Source: Adineta ricciae (Eukaryota > Rotifera > Eurotatoria > Adinetida > Adinetidae). From it: a stretch of 64,000 bases of DNA. The DNA is taken from NCBI GenBank assembly GCA_905250025.1, contig CAJNOJ010000010.1, forward strand, positions 310,001-374,000. Reading direction: 5' to 3'. The position numbers were made by a program, and so were the translations under genes. Position 1 is the stretch's first letter. Each line of letters begins with the position of its first letter. Of the stretch, positions 60,001-64,000 are shown piece after piece. The notes under the pieces are model-generated. The model was given only the letters and a program-made list of their open reading frames with translations, had not been told where the DNA came from and searched no databases.

Positions 60001-60704
60001 TGAAGATCAAAAGCGATTCGCTAATGGTGGACCATCGAATGGATATCATACACAATATCAGCAATCGGATACGATGTCTGTGAAAAGCCGAACAAGTTCG
60101 GTTGCCAATATCAACAGTAAAGAAACGCCGACATTACCAAGACAACTTGGTCGTCAGTATCTTCGATCATCAGGAAATTTAGTAGGAGGAGAAAGCAATG
60201 GTTATCATCATCATCAACCACCACCACCACCTCCTCCTCCTCGACGGTCGAGTCAATCAAGTGTTAATCAAGGTTTGCCTATACTATATGGAATTATTTT
60301 TATCCATTAGCAAATTAAATTCTTGTAGAAAATCCTGCTGTATTCGATGACATGTTAAATACTGTGCTAGGTCTGCCAAAGAAAGGAGTAGCTACTCAAC
60401 CATCGACATATTCCTCAAGTTTACCAAGGTAAAACTTAAATGAATGAAACAAGGAAGACAGAAATGAGTTAAATTATGTTTATTTTTAGTCGAGAGCAAA
60501 CTACTCCTTTAAATCAAACAGCAATAAATCATAAAAATGGACGAGACGTCGGCAAACGATTGTTTGAAAGTGGTACTTTGAAAGATCCTCGTTTAATATA
60601 CGATGTAAGACTTCCTGTGTAAAAAAAGTATCACTTCGGCTTCTTCATTTCAGGGACCACGAACAAACGAGAAAGAGGAACAACCTCTTGAAACATCCGT
60701 GTGA
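51042..60704 (+). CDS. Large disordered scaffold-like protein (1,837 residues), unknown
   Basis: Eleven coding exons: 51042-51564, 53791-53991, 54203-54595, 55538-56283, 56397-57080, 57131-57961, 58265-59554, 59693-60272, 60329-60428, 60490-60604 and 60654-60704. All phases agree and sum to 5,514 nt. The start is ATG 51042 (MTRVEEKNYLQSVFNAIDEV). Most of the protein is Ser/Thr/Pro/Asp-rich and predicted by composition to be unstructured, with polyproline tracts (SPPPPPPPLPRTES, VEPPPPPVPARTLKP, PPPPPPPPRRSS) suited to SH3/EVH1 partners. Likely folded parts are the N-terminal 60 residues, a helical region NREIQSLLARLQASQDVRIH onward (about 59780-59990), and the C-terminal RLFESGTLKDPRLIYDG. 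I cannot name the family; a cytoskeletal or junctional scaffold is a guess. The first intron is 2,226 bp. Confidence 0.75.
52047..52418 (+). CDS. Possible small membrane ORF inside the 2.2-kb first intron
   Basis: 123 codons with ATG (52047) and stop, inside the first intron of the large gene, same strand. It includes two hydrophobic stretches (NEFLLAIVILVNSISIYILL and a shorter one after it) and a very basic end (SRRIMNRRSRRSEK). No family and no polyadenylation or splice evidence. AT-rich DNA easily produces hydrophobic frames by chance, so this is a weak call. Confidence 0.2.
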   Translation: MISIEIFFQLVCHTRNVCMYMTEHMYFINNICDFLFDIFSSTRSFGSGRIMTALNLFFSSFINEFLLAIVILVNSISIYILLEVGHTLLVNTYLIGTLLCKIAKFASKSRRIMNRRSRRSEKE

Positions 60705-61427
60705 CACTGAAAGCAAATAAATCTCCTGTAGGAATGACGCAATTCTTGAAAATAGGTGCAATTTCCTCTGTTCCTCTTTCTCTGCTGTGATCTTCATTTA
60801 CATATTCTTATTGCTTATCTTATCCATTGCAAGAAATAGAGCATATTCTCCCAGAGAATGACTCTAGAGCGGTTTGATTCTATTTTTTAAAAAGAACTCT
60901 TCATTGTTGCTGAAACATGATCTCCTGTGTTGGTTCTCTCTTTCGTTAATCCGAGCCGATTGAATACGTACAAATCTCGAGTTATCGATTGATATTGCTT
61001 ATTTTTTTTCTTTCTTGTCTCTTTTCGTATCGAAATTGTATATGCAAAAAGATTGACTGTTTTCAATTGTATAGTTCGTTTTTTTTCCTTTTCCGCTGTC
61101 CTAATAATCTGCACGCTTTACTCGATGACTTGTTAGTTAGTATTCGTCATGCAAGCTTTACCTTCTCTTTGATGTCTGTGTGTACAGTTTTAATGTTCAA
61201 GTGGAGAATATTCTCTTCTTCTTCTTCTTTGTTAAACTTTTTTTGCTATAAATCATCAATGCAACACGTGTATCGTGTTGATTGAAGAATAGATAGGTCA
61301 GTGGGACGTTTATTACGCATAGCAATATCGAATATCAAATTTGTTTTTGTCATCAGTTGACAAAGATTGTATTTTATTATACTAAAAATATAGAGAGACT
61401 TGTAATGAAGAAGAAAACAAGAGTTGC
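60705..61427. other. Spacer between convergent genes
   Basis: Shared 3' flank of the large plus-strand gene and the minus-strand TBC gene. T-rich on the plus strand in places. Nothing coding. Confidence 0.5.
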
Positions 61428-64000
61428 TCAGAGCTTGGAAGTAGTGGATGAGATGCTAACGGAACGATCACGATGATCTCGTAAATATTGTTGACGAGCA
61501 TACAGGGGCCGAATAGGTAGCATAGTTTCTGTACTTAATTCTACAATTACATCATTGGTCCATTGATTCTACGAAAAGAGAATGAACGGGAGATAAGTTT
61601 TGTTCGAATAAAATAAGAGAGAGTTGTCAAAGCTCTTACCGTATTGCCGACTTGTTTCCATCGACAGACAACTTCATCATCGCCGAGTTTGCCTGAACAT
61701 GTCAAGATGATAATTTGATCATTACATCTAAATCACACGAAAAGATCTCACATATTACTCTTTCTATCTGATTTCTACTTTGTTTTACAGATACATTTCA
61801 CCGGTGCATCAGCAATTTTTGCTTTAAACACCAAACTAAATGAAAGTGATGCAGATGCTTCTAAAGATTTCTGTTGTTTCGTTGATGGTAACCGTATATG
61901 TCGATATTCTTTACACCACTCATCAGTGGATATGACTGCTGGACTTGATGAACGTGTTTTCGTTGATGTTAACGTTGTACTTGTGTCACCTGAATCAATC
62001 TCACATGGGATTTTTTGGTCAGTACTTGGACAAGTCAGAGTGGAATGATGATTTCGTCGACGTCGCTGAATAGGAATCGATCGATCTTTCGTTTGTGATG
62101 CGAACGTAATTCGATAGAATTGATTGACATTCCAACAATCATCGGATGATTTAAAAAGATCGATCATTGCTGAATCCGATCTTGACCGAGATTTTTTCGG
62201 ATTATTTACAAGATCGGGTAAAGATGATAGATGAGACCGAGATAAATGATTAAGCATAGGACTTGTCACACTCATTGATCTCGACGATGATTTCATATTA
62301 TTTGGATATGCTTGGAGTGATTTCGGCTGAATTGTAAAATTGAACACGAAAATGACTCCTGTTGACGTTCCAATCCATAGCTGTTCATTATGAATTAGAA
62401 ATGAAGTAATACGTATTTGATCACTTAGATTACTCGACCCAGTGGCTTCGTCATTCGAATCCACCTGTGAATTTTCTTCAAGAATGGCCGATTGTGCATC
62501 GATTCGACCGATTTTTTCAAATAAATGATTCAAACATATTGTTCCATGTAATTTACGATCTGATTGGTTCCACACCTGCAACGTATTACTTGTCGATCGT
62601 AACAAAATCCATAAATAATCATGCTCTTGATCATCTTCATCATAATAAAGCAATGATGTTGGATCTAAACTTTCATAGGTTAAATCAACACTCGATAAAA
62701 TATCCAATGTTCTAAACATTTCAAGAATAATTCGTTAGTTTTCAATGAGTTATTAATTACTTTTCATTGAGAATTGTCATTTTAGTGGCACTCAAACACC
62801 ATAATCTATCATTATGATAAGCAATTGCTGTTATGGCTGATTTATCGATCGTTATGCAAAATGCTTCTTCGGGTTCACGTTGATTATACAACTAAAACAA
62901 AGCGAATAAGATCAATTCGACTTCGAAATGATTTACTTCAACGATGGCAATATTTCCATCGGACAATCCACAATAAATTCGATTAAAATCGACTTTATTT
63001 GAACTGGTCATACACAGAACACAACTTCGAAGTCGAGTAGCCCATTGTATTCTCCTAAACAAATCAAACCGTGATCTTTACCAAACATTTTCAACTACTG
63101 TTCATTACCGATCATCGATTGAATAACTCAATAAAGTTCCGCAAAGCGTACCAATTAGAACGAATTCATTGTTAACACATGCCATACAAAATGCTCGTGA
63201 GTTATACTATTCGAACAAATGCAAAGATGCTTTTTTCTTTGCATGAAAATTCATTCCTAACATACACTTGTTTCCAGATCCATCATAATACCACGTTCAA
63301 CATTAACTTCAAATAGATGCAGACTGTACCGAGAACCAAAAGCAATCCATACTAAATCTAAACGGAAAGCGCATTGATCAATAAATCAAACGATGTTTCA
63401 ACATACTGCCGGGAAGTACAACAGCACAATCCAGTGTTGTAGATGATTGATTGATCTCTTGAAACTAGATTATGAAAAGTAGTCTTAATTTATTTTCTTC
63501 ATTTCGGATTTACTCACAACGTAATCTTGTTTGGTAAAACCTTCTCGAGATAATTGTCGTTTGACGACTTTATCGGTCAGCATTTTGGTCCAATAAGCTT
63601 GTTTAATTGCAATGTCTTTCCGATGACAGAACGGCTTCAAATCTTCGAATGCAATCTATTGAAAAACATCTTTCATTCACATATGTTTTTCAATGAAATA
63701 ACTTGCTTTGAAAAGACTTTCAACATCGATTAAATGTTTCGTCGAATCTTTGATATGTTTCATCATCGAAATCGTATCAGTTCGTATTAAAATATTTTCT
63801 CGATTGATAATCAATATCGCCAAGGCAAAACGAAATAAAACCTTTACACCTTCTAGTAAAAAGCAATCCCATATACGTAATAAGGTCTCGAATGGTACAC
63901 TATCAATGAAAATCGCCATGAACCAATTTAATGTTAACGAAGTGATATCCACTTCATTGTTCTCGAAATGTTGGTAGATGTCCGGTGCATTTTGTTGAAT
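61428..64000 (-). CDS. TBC-domain Rab GAP with C-terminal propeller-like region (5' end outside window)
   Basis: Partial: the gene runs off the right edge. At 63700-64000 the end of a TBC domain is clear: LTLNWFMAIFIDSVPFETLL, RIWDCFLLEGVKVLFRFALA. The catalytic IxxDxxR and YxQ fingers lie beyond the window. Several short exons then read as beta-strand repeats, for example AFCMACVNNEFVLIGTLCG, RIYCGLSDGNIAIVE and ITAIAYHNDRLWCLSATK. A long exon (61775-62719) contains IWILLRSTSNTLQVWNQSDR-type and LWIGTSTGVIFVFNFT strands interrupted by a Ser/Arg-rich insert, and the gene ends at TGA 61428. TBC domains activate Rab GTP hydrolysis in membrane traffic. The propeller-like C-terminus would be a binding platform. 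Confidence 0.75.

Overview
The window is animal nuclear DNA. Genes are split by many short introns, mostly about 45-110 bp with GT..AG ends, coding exons are moderately AT-rich, and intergenic spaces are short. The gene set is metazoan: CLIP, MAP7, C1q/collagen, a nicotinic receptor, PPT1, TTC39 and an M6P-receptor family. Compact introns, dense packing and the protein style suggest a small invertebrate, most likely a bdelloid rotifer such as Adineta or Rotaria. That taxonomic call is inference. No rRNA, tRNA, CRISPR or bacterial-type operon was recognised.

Layout. Bases 1-11.6 kb hold six genes on the minus strand, closely spaced head to tail: a CLIP3/4-like microtubule linker, a DnaJ-X cochaperone, an atypical dual-specificity phosphatase, a MAP7/ensconsin-like protein, an intronless SUEL-lectin membrane protein, and a tiny gene built from symmetric micro-exons. 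At 12.5-15 kb on the plus strand are PRPF38A (spliceosome) and PPT1 (lysosomal thioesterase). At 15-22 kb on the minus strand are a collagen/C1q secreted protein, a very low-complexity Q/N/P/Y-rich gene, an unknown membrane protein and a Ly6/CD59-type protein. At 23.6-26.8 kb is a nicotinic-receptor subunit whose last intron contains a complete same-strand four-helix membrane gene. At 28.4-29.8 kb is a TMEM68-like acyltransferase.

At 30.3-34.2 kb is a decayed PIF/Harbinger transposon with a transposase and a Myb-like partner, both frameshifted. A 245-bp inverted-repeat element is inserted in the transposase, and a 326-bp sister copy lies just outside. At 34.3-40.2 kb is a TTC39-type TPR gene. 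By my splice reading its introns host two genes on the opposite strand: thiamine pyrophosphokinase (TPK1) and a small one-helix membrane ORF. At 42-45 kb is a proline-rich protein with repeated YxN motifs. At 45.6-47.3 kb are two tandem mannose-6-phosphate-receptor-like genes. At 48.4-49.9 kb is an unknown single-pass membrane gene. At 51-60.7 kb is a 1,837-codon disordered scaffold-like gene. From 61.4 kb to the right edge is the 3' part of a TBC-domain protein with a C-terminal propeller-like region.

The genes are mostly unrelated housekeeping or cell-surface functions. PPT1 and the M6P-receptor-like pair are both endolysosomal, and CLIP and MAP7 both concern microtubules, but I see no operon-like pathway. 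The most notable architecture is nesting (two good cases and one probable), the micro-exon gene, and the element-in-element insertion. Exon borders were read by eye from splice signals and reading-frame continuity; no transcript data were available.
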